Source: Frankiaceae bacterium (GTDB lineage Bacteria > Actinomycetota > Actinomycetes > Frankiales > Frankiaceae). Taken from it: a DNA stretch of 15,017 bases. The stretch lies in contig JAVEDQ010000166.1 in NCBI GenBank assembly GCA_030840885.1, positions 1 through 15,017 on the forward strand, read 5' to 3'. Made by a program: the position numbers and the translations under genes. Of this stretch, positions 1-7,448 are shown piece after piece. Each line of letters begins with the position of its first letter. The first letter of the stretch is position 1. The notes under the pieces were generated by a model, which was given only the letters and a program-made list of their open reading frames with translations, did not search any database and was not told where the DNA came from.

Positions 1-750
1 GCCGGTCTGCTCTGGCGGGACATCTTCGTCACCGGTCGTGAGCTGCCGAGCTTCCTGGCCCAGGTCGTCCTGCAGCCGCTGTTCCTGCTGTTCGTCCTCG
101 GCAAGGTGCTCGGCGACCTCGGCTACACGAGCGGCGGTTTCAGCACCGTGCTGTTCCCGGGCATCGTGGCGTTCACCGCGTTCCTCACCTCGCTGCAGAC
201 CACAGCGCTCCCGCTGGTCATCGACTTCTCCTTCACCAAGGAGATCGAGGACAGGCTGCTCGCCCCGCTGCAGACGGCGATGGTCGCCATGGAGAAGATC
301 GTCTTCTCGATGCTCCGTGCGCTCATCGCTGCGGCGATGATCTTCCCGCTGGGACGATGGATCCTCGGCCCGCTGGGTCTTCGATGGAGTGACGCGCCGG
401 CCATCGCGGCCTTCCTCGTCCTCGGCTCCCTGGTGGCGGCTGCACTCGGGCTCACCCTCGGCACGCTCGTCTCCGCCTCGAAGATCAATATCGTCTTCGC
501 GCTGGTCCTGACGCCGCTGCTGTTCACCGGCAGCACGCAGTTCCCCTGGTCCGCGCTGAGCAGCCTGCGCTGGTTCCAAGTGCTGTGCGCGATCAACCCG
601 CTGACCTACGTCAGCGAGGGGGTCCGAGGAGCGATGGTTCCGGCCGTCCCGCACATCCCGGCCTGGGTCTGCCTGCTGGTGCTGGTCGGCTTCCTCGGGC
701 TGTTCTCCGCCACCGGCATCCGAGGCTTCCGTCACCGCGCAATCGACTGA
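1..750 (+). CDS. ABC-2 type transporter permease, 5' truncated by window edge
   Basis: The reading frame is open from base 1 and ends with TGA at 748-750, so about 249 C-terminal residues are visible and only a short N-terminus is missing. Six hydrophobic segments can be seen, starting with FLAQVVLQPLFLLFVLGK (about residues 18-35) and ending with the stretch after HIPAW (about 219-240). The family signatures are FTKEIEDRLLAPL after the second segment and INPLTYVSEGVRGAMVP near the end, as in the DrrB/NodJ-like permeases of two-component drug or polysaccharide exporters. It would sit in the cytoplasmic membrane and work with an ATPase that probably lies just upstream of the window. The substrate cannot be told from the sequence. 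The internal ATG at 106 is not a credible start because the coding pattern continues upstream of it. Confidence 0.9.
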   Translation, partial: AGLLWRDIFVTGRELPSFLAQVVLQPLFLLFVLGKVLGDLGYTSGGFSTVLFPGIVAFTAFLTSLQTTALPLVIDFSFTKEIEDRLLAPLQTAMVAMEKIVFSMLRALIAAAMIFPLGRWILGPLGLRWSDAPAIAAFLVLGSLVAAALGLTLGTLVSASKINIVFALVLTPLLFTGSTQFPWSALSSLRWFQVLCAINPLTYVSEGVRGAMVPAVPHIPAWVCLLVLVGFLGLFSATGIRGFRHRAID

Positions 751-847
751 CCGGAGCGAGCCGCCGACATCGTTCCGACACGTTTCGGCGCGGGGAAGGG
801 CATCCTGGTGCGGTGGGTCAGCACGGCCCACGGGATGGGAGCACCTC

Positions 848-1291
848 GTGGCCTCGAGCACCTCGGACCGGAGCGCCGACTCCGCGGCGAACCCGACGCC
901 CGGGCTCGGGGCGCCGGCTCCTGCTCCGCAGGACGGCTGGCGTGCCCGCACCCGTCGGAAGCCCGGCATCGGGCAGGCCTACCGGGTCGGCGTCTTCATC
1001 CTCGGGCTGGCCTGCATCGCCCTCGGCGGCGCGCTCATCGTCCTCCCGGGGCCGCTCACCATTCCCCCGGTGCTGGTGGGTCTCTACATCTGGTCGACCG
1101 AGTTCTCCTGGGCCCACCGCCTGTTCGAGAGCTCCAAGGAGAAGGGCCGCGAGGCCTGGGCGCACGCCAAGCAGCACCCCGTCTCCTCCACCGCCATCAC
1201 CGTCGGCGGGCTGGTCGCGGCCGGTGCCGCGTTCTGGGCGGTCCGCCACTACGACCTCGTGGCGAAGGCCAAGGACGCCGTCGGCCTGTGA
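848..1291 (+). CDS. PGPGW-type (TIGR02611-like) small membrane protein
   Basis: A 147-residue protein starting at GTG 848, with a purine-rich GGGATGGGAG ribosome site just upstream. The N-terminal 40 residues are polar and rich in Ala, Pro and Ser. Hydrophobic segments follow at about 45-66, 70-85 and 115-132. The sequence IVLPGPLTIPPVLVGLYIWS (about 64-83) carries the Pro-Gly-Pro turn between the first two helices that is typical of the actinobacterial putative transmembrane PGPGW/TIGR02611 family. A basic, amphipathic stretch (SSKEKGREAWAHAKQH) links the second and third segments. The biochemical role of the family is unknown. It lies 97 bp after the permease and may have its own promoter. 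It ends 22 bp before the convergent MBL-fold gene. Confidence 0.8.
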   Translation: MASSTSDRSADSAANPTPGLGAPAPAPQDGWRARTRRKPGIGQAYRVGVFILGLACIALGGALIVLPGPLTIPPVLVGLYIWSTEFSWAHRLFESSKEKGREAWAHAKQHPVSSTAITVGGLVAAGAAFWAVRHYDLVAKAKDAVGL

Positions 1292-1313
1292 GACCAGCGC
1301 CTGTGACGTCGAC

Positions 1314-2372
1314 CTAACGCTCCAACAGAGCGGCCAGCTCGGCCACGTCGCGGAACAGCCGGAGCCGGTTCGCCGCCGTGGTCGGGAGCGGCGGGAGACC
1401 GTCGCGTTCGCGGAAGAGCTGGACGAGGTTGATGGCCAGTCGCTCCGGTGCCTGCCAGTGCCGGAACGCCCCGAAGCCGTCGGTTGCGACCAGTCGACGT
1501 GCCGCTTGCCGAGGTGAGCGTCCGGCTTCGTGCTCGGCGCCGCCGGCCTCGAGCAGCCAGATCCAGTAGTCCCGCAGTGCCCCGACCTCCGTGCGTCCGG
1601 CGAGCGGGCCGTGCCCGGGGACGAAGCGGTCGGCGTCGAGAGTCAAGCAGCGGTCCAACGCCGCGATCCAGTTCGTCACGGGCCCGGACCAGACCACGGG
1701 TGTCACCCCGGCGAACACGACGTCACCGCAGAACACCACGCCGGCGTGGGGCACGTGGACCACGGCGTCACCCTCGGTGTGGGCGGGCCCGACCTCGAGG
1801 GCCTCGACCGCCCGGCCACCGACGTCGAACGCGCGATGGCCCTCGAAGGTCTCGTCGGGCTGCCGCAGCGTCAGCCCGTCGAACGCGAACGGCGCCAGCA
1901 TGACGCGGGAGTACCGACCGACCCGGCCGATCGGACCCGGCAGCGACGTCCCCAGTCCGGCGAGCCGCCGGAGCCGCGCCATCGCCGACGGTGGCGGCTC
2001 GCCGGCCATCTCCGCCGCCGCGGACCGGGTCGCGACGATGCTCGCCGACGACGGGACGGCCACGTTGCCCCACCAGTGGTCGCCGTCGCGGTGTGTGGTC
2101 AGCACCGTGTCGAGTGGCGCGTCGTGCAGCGGGGCCGCGAAGGCCGACAACATGGCGCCGGCGAGGCGGTCGTCCCACAGCGTGTCCACCAACAGCGAGG
2201 TCCCGCGACCGCAGACCAGGCCGGCGTTGGCCTCGCCCCAGCTACCGTTGGGTTGCCACCAGGCAAAGACGCCGTCGCCGAGATCCTGCGATCCGCAGGG
2301 ATAATCGGCAGGTGCGCCCGACAGCGCGGAGCAGCCCGTCTGCGGATGCGGCGAGTTCGGTTGCACGACCAC
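1314..2372 (-). CDS. MBL-fold metallo-hydrolase with H-x-D-x-D-H metal motif
   Basis: A 352-residue metallo-beta-lactamase-fold protein. The first metal motif reads THRDGDHWWGN (His94, Asp96, Asp98, His99), where most family members have HxHxDH; here the second His is Asp. The remaining ligands are present: His198 in GPAHTEGD, Asp217 in FCGDVVF and His254 in VPGHGPL. The fold opening is LGDGVFAWWQPNG (about 31-43). A glyoxalase-II-like or related thioester/lactone hydrolase activity is expected from the fold, but the substrate cannot be assigned. The GTG start at 2372 is the furthest upstream; the first 30 residues are not convincing, so a later start is possible. It is divergent from adk with only 33 bp between the two start codons, so any promoters overlap. 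It ends convergent to the PGPGW gene. Confidence 0.85.
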   Translation of the reverse strand: MVVQPNSPHPQTGCSALSGAPADYPCGSQDLGDGVFAWWQPNGSWGEANAGLVCGRGTSLLVDTLWDDRLAGAMLSAFAAPLHDAPLDTVLTTHRDGDHWWGNVAVPSSASIVATRSAAAEMAGEPPPSAMARLRRLAGLGTSLPGPIGRVGRYSRVMLAPFAFDGLTLRQPDETFEGHRAFDVGGRAVEALEVGPAHTEGDAVVHVPHAGVVFCGDVVFAGVTPVVWSGPVTNWIAALDRCLTLDADRFVPGHGPLAGRTEVGALRDYWIWLLEAGGAEHEAGRSPRQAARRLVATDGFGAFRHWQAPERLAINLVQLFRERDGLPPLPTTAANRLRLFRDVAELAALLER

Positions 2373-2405
2373 AGGACGTACTGAAGCAGACCATGGAGGC
2401 AGAAA

Positions 2406-3002
2406 GTGCGGCTACTGATGATCGGCGCGCCGGGAGCAGGAAAGGGCACCCAGGCCGTCCGGGTAGCCGAGCACTTCGGGGTCACCCACATCTCCAGCGG
2501 CGACCTGCTCCGTGACCACGTCCGACGCGAGACGAACATCGGGCGCAACGCGAAGGAGTACATCGAGCGCGGTGACCTGGTACCGGACGGCGTCGTGCTC
2601 GACATGCTGCGGAAGCCCGTCGTGGCGGCCAACGAAGCCGGGGGGTACGTCCTCGACGGCTTCCCCCGCACCGTGGCGCAGGCCGAGGTCGCCTACGGCA
2701 CGGCGCGCGACCTGGGCGTCTCCGTGCAGGTCGCCTGCTATCTCGACGTCGACCGGGACACGCTCATCTCGCGGATGCTCGCGCGCGCCCGGGGGGTCGA
2801 GGACACCCGCGAGGTGATCGAGCGCCGTCTCGACGTCTACAACGAGCAGACGGTGCCGCTGATCGAGTACTACCGCGAACGCGAGCGGCTCGTGACCGTC
2901 GGTGGTGACTCCCCGATCGAGCAGGTCACCTGGTCGCTCCTGGTGCAGATCGACCTGGCACGCAAGGCGATCGACAAGCGGAGCGCCGCCGGCACACTCT
3001 GA
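2406..3002 (+). CDS. adk: Adenylate kinase, short-LID type
   Basis: A 198-residue protein that interconverts ATP + AMP and 2 ADP in the cytoplasm. The P-loop is GAPGAGKGT (residues 7-15). The AMP-binding segment SSGDLLRD (30-37), the signature LDGFPRT (83-89) and the C-terminal RLDVYNEQTVPLIEYY (141-156) are all present. The LID between RMLARARG and VEDTREVIERR is the short form without the Cys4 zinc site, as in mycobacterial adenylate kinase. The start is GTG 2406, fixed by a GGAGG at 2395-2399. The gene is not next to secY/map, where the housekeeping copy usually lies in actinobacteria. It may be a second copy or a relocated one; the window alone cannot decide. A closely related nucleoside monophosphate kinase specificity is possible. 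It converges on the sensor phosphatase with a 10-bp gap. Confidence 0.9.
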   Translation: MRLLMIGAPGAGKGTQAVRVAEHFGVTHISSGDLLRDHVRRETNIGRNAKEYIERGDLVPDGVVLDMLRKPVVAANEAGGYVLDGFPRTVAQAEVAYGTARDLGVSVQVACYLDVDRDTLISRMLARARGVEDTREVIERRLDVYNEQTVPLIEYYRERERLVTVGGDSPIEQVTWSLLVQIDLARKAIDKRSAAGTL

Positions 3003-3012
3003 GGAGGGGCCG

Positions 3013-5268
3013 TCAGGACGGGTCGTCCTCCAGCGGCACCTGCACCGCGAGCAGGGCGACGTCGTCGTTGAGCACCGTGAGGTCCGCGGTGAGCGCATCG
3101 ATGAGGACCTGCGGACCGTCGGCCGGGTCGTGCCGACCCACCCGACGCAGCAGGGCGGCGACGTCGCTGTCGATGTCACCGGTCCGCGTCTCGACGAGCC
3201 CGTCGGTGTAGAGCAGGACCGTCGTCCCCGGCGCCATCGAGACGTCACCGTGGGTGCGGCTCTCCGTCGACGGCACCCCCAGCGGCACGCTGGTCTTGAC
3301 GTCGAGCAGCCGCGGTGGGCCGTCGGCGGGCAGCAGCACCGGCGGCAGGTGGCCGGCATTCGCCCATCGCAGCCGCGGGTGCTGGCGACGCCCCGGCGGA
3401 CTGTCCACGGGCAGCAGTCGCGCGTAGATGCAGGTGGCGAGCTGAGCCATGTCGAAGCCCTGCACCAGCTGGTCCATGCGGTCGAGCACCGTCGACGCGC
3501 TGTCGCCCGCCCAGGCGCAGGTCCGCAGGACGCTGCGCAGCTGCCCCATCGCGGCGGCGGCCGCGAGGTCGTGGCCCATCACATCGCCGATCGCGAGGCC
3601 GGTCGCGCCGTCGGGGAGCGCGAAGACGTCCCACCAGTCGCCGCCGACCTGCGAGTCCTGCGCGGCGGGCAGGTACTCGGCGGCCAGCAGCAGGCCGTCG
3701 ATGTGCGGTAGCCGCGGAAGCAGCCCCTTCTGCAACGTCAGGGCGGTCTGGTGCTCCCGGGTGTAGAGCCGGGCGTTGTCGAGCGCGAGCCCGGCCCGGC
3801 GCCCGAGGTCGGCGGCGAGGTCGAGGTCGTCCTCGTCGAACCGTCGCCCCGAGCTGCCGTGGACGAACGTCATGGTCCCCAGCACCCGCCGTCGCGCCAC
3901 GAGCGGCACGGACAGCAGCGACGTGACCCCGAGCTGCTCGGCGACCGCGTCGGCTTCCCTCTCGTCGGGCGACATCGAGGACGTGTCCGGCGGGGTGTAC
4001 TCGGCGACGAGCTGGGCCGGTGCTCCGTCGAGCAGCGCCCGCAGCGGCTCTTCGGTACCGAGGCCGGTCGGCGTGTTGGAGGCGTAGCGCGCCAGCACGT
4101 CCTCGCGGCCGTCGCGGTGCCGGACCAGGGCGCGGGTGAGCTGGCCGGCCTCGTCGGCGAGGTGGATGATGACCCAGTCGGCCAGCAGCGGGACGACGAG
4201 GCGGGTCAGCCGGTGGAGCGATTCGTCGACGTCGAGGGTGGCGGCGAGCAGACCGGTCGCCTCGGCGACGAGGGCCAGTCGACGTCGCGAGACGTGCGCT
4301 TCCTGCAGCGCCACCTCGGCGGCACGGGCGGACTGCTCGGCCTGGCTCCGGGCCCGGTCGGCTTCCTCGCGGGCCCGGTCGGCGTCCGCGCGGGCGGCCC
4401 GCTCCGAGGCGAGTGCGGCTTCTCGCACCCTGTCCGCCTCGACCCGCTCGGTGACGTCGGTCTGCACCGCGACGTAGTGGGTGAGGTTGCCCTTGCCGTC
4501 CTGGACCGGGCTCATGGCCAGCTGGTTCCAGAACGCGGTGCCGTCCTTGCGGTAGTTCAGCAGCGTCGCCGAGATCTCCTCGCCGCGCTCGATCGCCTCG
4601 CTCATCGCCGCGACGGCCGCCTCGTCGGTCTCGGGACCCTGGAGGAAGCGGCAGTTGCGCCCGACAGCTTCCTCTGGGGTGTAGCCCGTGGCCACGGTGA
4701 AGGCCGGGTTGACCCAGACCAGCGGGAGGTCGTCCTGCCGGGCATCGGCCAGCGTGAACGCGATGCCGGTGGCCAGCACCGCACGGTCGCGTAGCTGAGC
4801 GGCGGAGACCGCGTCAGCGTCGGCACCATCCGCGCCCGCGTGGCTCGCGGCGTCAACGGCGTCCCGGTCGCGCAGCGGGAGCAGGACCACCAGGGTGAAG
4901 CCGTCGAGATCGGCGGCGCCGGACAGCGGGACGCCAACGGCGAACAACGGCTCGCGACGCTCGGTGGCGTCCGAGGCGCGTTGGGCGGTGACGGCCTGGC
5001 CGCTGACCGGGATGCCCTGGGCGGCTATCGAGAGCGGGTGGTTGGTCTCGGAGAGCTCGTCGCCGTAGAGGTCACGGAGCTCGGCGGCGTCGGACCAGGC
5101 GTCCACCGACGCCGGGAGTTCGATGCCGGGGGCGAGCTGGATCGCCAGGGCATTGGCCTGCACGACGCGGCGGGTGGCCAGGTCGACGAGCAGGACCGCA
5201 GCAGGGCTCTCCGCTGTCACACGCGGCAGCAGTGCAGCCGCTGCTGCGCTGGCGAGGCCGGTGCTCAT
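3013..5268 (-). CDS. LOV-GAF-SpoIIE (PP2C-type) sensor serine phosphatase
   Basis: A 751-residue cytoplasmic multidomain protein counted from ATG 5268. Residues about 20-130 look like a degenerate PAS domain. Residues about 165-275 form a LOV domain: GRNCRFLQ at 203-210 with the photoactive Cys206, Asn238 in LLNYRKDG, Asn248 in FWNQL and Gln269 in AVQTDVTE, all positions that bind FMN in LOV photoreceptors. A charged, Ala-rich coiled coil (about 275-330) leads into a GAF domain (about 340-500). The SpoIIE phosphatase (about 510-745) shows VGGDWWDVF, GDVMGHD, WANAGHLPP, YTDGLVE and NDDVALL, including the metal-binding Asp residues. By family it would dephosphorylate a STAS anti-sigma antagonist in response to blue light. 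An in-frame ATG at 5385 would add 39 residues of poor coding character, so I prefer 5268; GAGG lies 12 nt upstream of it. Confidence 0.93.
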   Translation of the reverse strand: MSTGLASAAAAALLPRVTAESPAAVLLVDLATRRVVQANALAIQLAPGIELPASVDAWSDAAELRDLYGDELSETNHPLSIAAQGIPVSGQAVTAQRASDATERREPLFAVGVPLSGAADLDGFTLVVLLPLRDRDAVDAASHAGADGADADAVSAAQLRDRAVLATGIAFTLADARQDDLPLVWVNPAFTVATGYTPEEAVGRNCRFLQGPETDEAAVAAMSEAIERGEEISATLLNYRKDGTAFWNQLAMSPVQDGKGNLTHYVAVQTDVTERVEADRVREAALASERAARADADRAREEADRARSQAEQSARAAEVALQEAHVSRRRLALVAEATGLLAATLDVDESLHRLTRLVVPLLADWVIIHLADEAGQLTRALVRHRDGREDVLARYASNTPTGLGTEEPLRALLDGAPAQLVAEYTPPDTSSMSPDEREADAVAEQLGVTSLLSVPLVARRRVLGTMTFVHGSSGRRFDEDDLDLAADLGRRAGLALDNARLYTREHQTALTLQKGLLPRLPHIDGLLLAAEYLPAAQDSQVGGDWWDVFALPDGATGLAIGDVMGHDLAAAAAMGQLRSVLRTCAWAGDSASTVLDRMDQLVQGFDMAQLATCIYARLLPVDSPPGRRQHPRLRWANAGHLPPVLLPADGPPRLLDVKTSVPLGVPSTESRTHGDVSMAPGTTVLLYTDGLVETRTGDIDSDVAALLRRVGRHDPADGPQVLIDALTADLTVLNDDVALLAVQVPLEDDPS

Positions 5269-5411
5269 CTGTGCGGAACACCTCGTCTGCGTCGGCCGGG
5301 TCAGGGCCCCGGCACAGAGCACGGTTCGGTCGCATCCGGTGGACGGACCCCCAGCGGGATCAACCGACAGTACGGGCAGGCTCATATCGGTCCGCTGGAC
5401 GAACCCCTATC

Positions 5412-5429
5412 GGCAGGGATTCTCCTGCC
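5412..5429. promoter_or_regulatory. 18-bp interrupted palindrome between divergent sensor phosphatase and thiolase genes
   Basis: The sequence GGCAGG-N6-CCTGCC is a perfect 6-bp inverted repeat with a 6-nt centre. It lies in the 255-bp region between the two divergent start codons (5268 and 5524). It could be a regulator operator or a small hairpin in a 5' leader. There is no run of T after it, which argues against a terminator. No -35/-10 pair could be placed with confidence beside it. Confidence 0.35.
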
Positions 5430-5523
5430 TTACCCGGCCGGTGGAATGATGTCGACGGGTACGACAATTCGGAAGACGACCGACACCGGCTACCGGTCCA
5501 GCAGGACAGGCGAGGAGCGCGAC

Positions 5524-6723
5524 ATGGCCATCGAGGACCGCGAGGCCTACCTCGTCAACGGCGTCCGTACCCCCTTCGGCAAGCACCGCGGCGGGTTGTC
5601 GACGGTGCGGCCGGACGACCTGGCTGCGCTGGTGCTCACCGCCGCGCTCGAGCGGGCCGGGGTGGCCGCGACCGAGGTCGACGAGGTGATCTTCGGAGGC
5701 GCGAACCAGGCCGGTGAGGACAACCGCAACGTAGCCCGGATGGCGGTGCTGCTGGCCGGGCTGCCCGACACCGTGCCCGGCTACACCGTGAACCGCCTCT
5801 GCGCGAGCAGCGTGCAGTCGGTCGCCTCCGCCGCGCAGCAGGTCCGCACCGGCGAGGCAGAGATCGTCGTCGCCGGTGGGGTCGAGTCGATGACGCGAGC
5901 CCCGTACGTCATGGCCAAGGCAGGCACCCCCTGGGCCGCCGCGCCCCACCTGTTCGACACCGCCCTGGGTTGGCGGCTGGTCAACCCGGCGATGAAGGAG
6001 GTCGACGGCGGCAAGGCGACGATCACCCTCGGCGACACCGCCGAAGAGGTCGCGTTGCTCGACGGCATCACCCGTGAGGACAGCGACGCCTGGGGCGTGC
6101 GCTCACAGGAACTCGCCGCCACCGCGCGCGACGCCGGGTACTTCGACGCCGACCTGGTGCCGGTGGAGACCGCCAGCGGCACCGTGAAGGCCGACGAGGT
6201 CCCGCGGGCCACCACGGCCGAGAAGCTCGCGTCGCTGAAGCCGGTGTTCCGGCGCGGCGGCATCGTCACGGCGGGGACGAGCTCGCCGATCTCCGACGGC
6301 GCCGGCGCCGTCGTCATCGCGAGCGGTGCCGCCGTCAAGCGCCTCGGGCTGACGCCGCGGGCCCGCCTCGCCGGAGCCGCCGCCGCCGGTGTCGCGCCGT
6401 CGCTGATGGGCCTCGGCCCGGTGCCGTCGACCCAGAAGCTCCTCGACCGGCACGGCTGGGGCGTCGGCGACATCGACGCCGTGGAGGTCAACGAGGCCTT
6501 CGCCCCGCAGGTGCTCGCCAGCATCCGTCGGCTCGGCATCGCCGAGGACGTCGTCAACACCGACGGCGGCGCCATCGCGCTCGGCCACCCGCTGGGTGCC
6601 ACCGGCATCCGCCTGCTGCTGATGTTGATCTCCCGACTCGAGCGGCACGACCAGCACCGCGGCGTCGCGACGTTGTGCGTCGGGGTCGGCCAGGGGATGG
6701 CTCTCGCGGTCGAGAAGGTGTGA
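5524..6723 (+). CDS. pcaF: Thiolase, probable 3-oxoadipyl-CoA thiolase (PcaF-like)
   Basis: A 399-residue thiolase. The frame is open far upstream, but ATG 5524 is preceded by GAGGAG six bases away and begins the typical N-terminus YLVNGVRTPFGKHRG. The nucleophile is Cys93 in NRLCASS; the C-terminal pair is His355 in GGAIALGHPLGATG and Cys385 in CVGVGQG; VNEAFAPQ is also present. The segment GANQAGEDNRNVARMAVLL (59-77) and the LGWRLVNPAM stretch are characteristic of PcaF/PaaJ-type enzymes, which cleave 3-oxoadipyl-CoA to succinyl-CoA and acetyl-CoA. The immediate neighbour pcaC supports the beta-ketoadipate assignment. The active-site loop reads C-A-S-S rather than the C-G-S-G common in PcaF, which the thiolase signature still allows. 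A general acetyl-CoA acetyltransferase cannot be excluded. Confidence 0.88.
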   Translation: MAIEDREAYLVNGVRTPFGKHRGGLSTVRPDDLAALVLTAALERAGVAATEVDEVIFGGANQAGEDNRNVARMAVLLAGLPDTVPGYTVNRLCASSVQSVASAAQQVRTGEAEIVVAGGVESMTRAPYVMAKAGTPWAAAPHLFDTALGWRLVNPAMKEVDGGKATITLGDTAEEVALLDGITREDSDAWGVRSQELAATARDAGYFDADLVPVETASGTVKADEVPRATTAEKLASLKPVFRRGGIVTAGTSSPISDGAGAVVIASGAAVKRLGLTPRARLAGAAAAGVAPSLMGLGPVPSTQKLLDRHGWGVGDIDAVEVNEAFAPQVLASIRRLGIAEDVVNTDGGAIALGHPLGATGIRLLLMLISRLERHDQHRGVATLCVGVGQGMALAVEKV

Positions 6724-6780
6724 CCTAGCGGCCCGAGGCGGGTTCAGGGCGGCCGGGGCCGCACTCGAGGAGGGGAAACC

Positions 6781-7170
6781 TTGAGCACGGACGACGAGCG
6801 TCGGGCCGAGGGCATGCGCATCCGGCGGGAGGTCCTCGGCGACGCGCACGTCGACCGGGCCTCGGCGCGGTCTCCGTTGAGTGAGGACTTCCAGGACTTC
6901 ATCACCCGCACCGCGTGGGGGGACGTCTGGGCCCGGCCGGGGCTCGACCGGCAGACGCGCAGCGCGGTCACGCTCGCCGTGCTGACCGCCCTCGGTCGCG
7001 AGCACGAATTGGTGCTGCACCTCGGGGCCGCGCTGCGCAACGGTCTGACGCGCGACCAGATCGCCGAGGTGCTGCTGCACACCGGCGTCTACGCGGGGGT
7101 CCCGGCCGCGAACCGCGCGTTCGCGCTGGCGGAGCAAGAGTTTGTCGACCGCGAGCCAGGCCAAGCCTGA
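6781..7170 (+). CDS. pcaC: 4-carboxymuconolactone decarboxylase
   Basis: A 129-residue protein, the usual length for PcaC, which decarboxylates 4-carboxymuconolactone to 3-oxoadipate enol-lactone. The sequence follows the PcaC pattern closely: GMRIRREVLGDAHVDRA near the N-terminus, then DFQDFITRTAWGDVWARPGL, TLAVLTALGREHEL, HLGAALRNGLTRDQIAEVLL and TGVYAGVPAANRAF. There is no CxxC redox motif, which separates it from AhpD-type members of the same fold. The start is TTG 6781, preceded by a strong GAGGAGGGG. It follows the thiolase by 57 bp on the same strand and is probably co-transcribed. The other pca genes (pcaGHBIJ) are not in the window. Confidence 0.9.
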   Translation: MSTDDERRAEGMRIRREVLGDAHVDRASARSPLSEDFQDFITRTAWGDVWARPGLDRQTRSAVTLAVLTALGREHELVLHLGAALRNGLTRDQIAEVLLHTGVYAGVPAANRAFALAEQEFVDREPGQA

Positions 7171-7186
7171 CGGCCCGCTTGTCAGG
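7166..7186. terminator. Possible two-way hairpin at convergent stop codons
   Basis: CCTGAC-N9-GTCAGG forms a perfect 6-bp stem. It contains the TGA stop of pcaC (7168-7170) in one arm and the TGA stop of the opposing small gene (7182-7184 on the minus strand) in the other. There is no U-tract, so its strength as a terminator is doubtful, but its position is right for both genes. Confidence 0.35.
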
Positions 7187-7448
7187 ACAGCAGCGTCCCG
7201 ACCGCCTCGGCGTCGAGGTGAAGCGGTTGATCGTCGTCGAGGTGCAGCGGACCGTCCGCGGCCGCACGTGGCAGATGGGGCCCGGCGGTGAGATTCACGG
7301 GCGCCGGCCGGCACAGGTGACAGCGGCCGGTGCCGGCGCACCGGGAGCACGCCTCGAAGCCGCCCTCGGGCCGCTCACTACGACCTGCCCCGAGGCACAC
7401 CCAGCACTGCCGGTTGCCAAGACAGCCGACACAGGTCGGGTCTGGCAT
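7182..7448 (-). CDS. Small Cys-rich protein with DnaJ-like zinc-ribbon repeats
   Basis: An 88-residue protein if started at ATG 7448. It carries CVGCLGNRQCWVCLGAGR followed by CSRCAGTGRCHLC, that is four CxxC units with interspersed Gly as in the DnaJ cysteine-rich region, which suggests two zinc sites. The C-terminal 40 residues are acidic and His/Asp-rich (PLHLDDDQPLHLD), with a short near-repeat. No enzyme domain is visible. The frame is open up to GTG 7547, which would give 121 residues, and ATG 7478 is another option. None of the three has a clear ribosome site; I chose the one next to the conserved part. It is convergent to pcaC with an 11-bp gap. I do not know a function; a chaperone-like or metal-binding role is inference. 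Confidence 0.55.
   Translation of the reverse strand: MPDPTCVGCLGNRQCWVCLGAGRSERPEGGFEACSRCAGTGRCHLCRPAPVNLTAGPHLPRAAADGPLHLDDDQPLHLDAEAVGTLLS

Noticed and set aside
813..831. GTGGG/CCCAC hairpin before the PGPGW gene
   Set aside because: A 5-bp stem is too weak to distinguish from background in GC-rich DNA.
1530..2384. Long plus-strand open frames opposite the MBL gene
   Set aside because: Arg/Pro-rich translations without any family pattern; the minus strand carries the clear MBL motifs.
3001..3030. Short inverted repeats (AGGAC/GTCCT) between convergent adk and the sensor phosphatase
   Set aside because: Five-base arms without a T-run are common by chance at this GC content; not reported as a terminator.
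4840..5523. Long open frame upstream of the thiolase, in phase with it
   Set aside because: It lies antisense to the sensor phosphatase gene and is a GC-rich shadow; the thiolase fold begins at 5524 with a good ribosome site.
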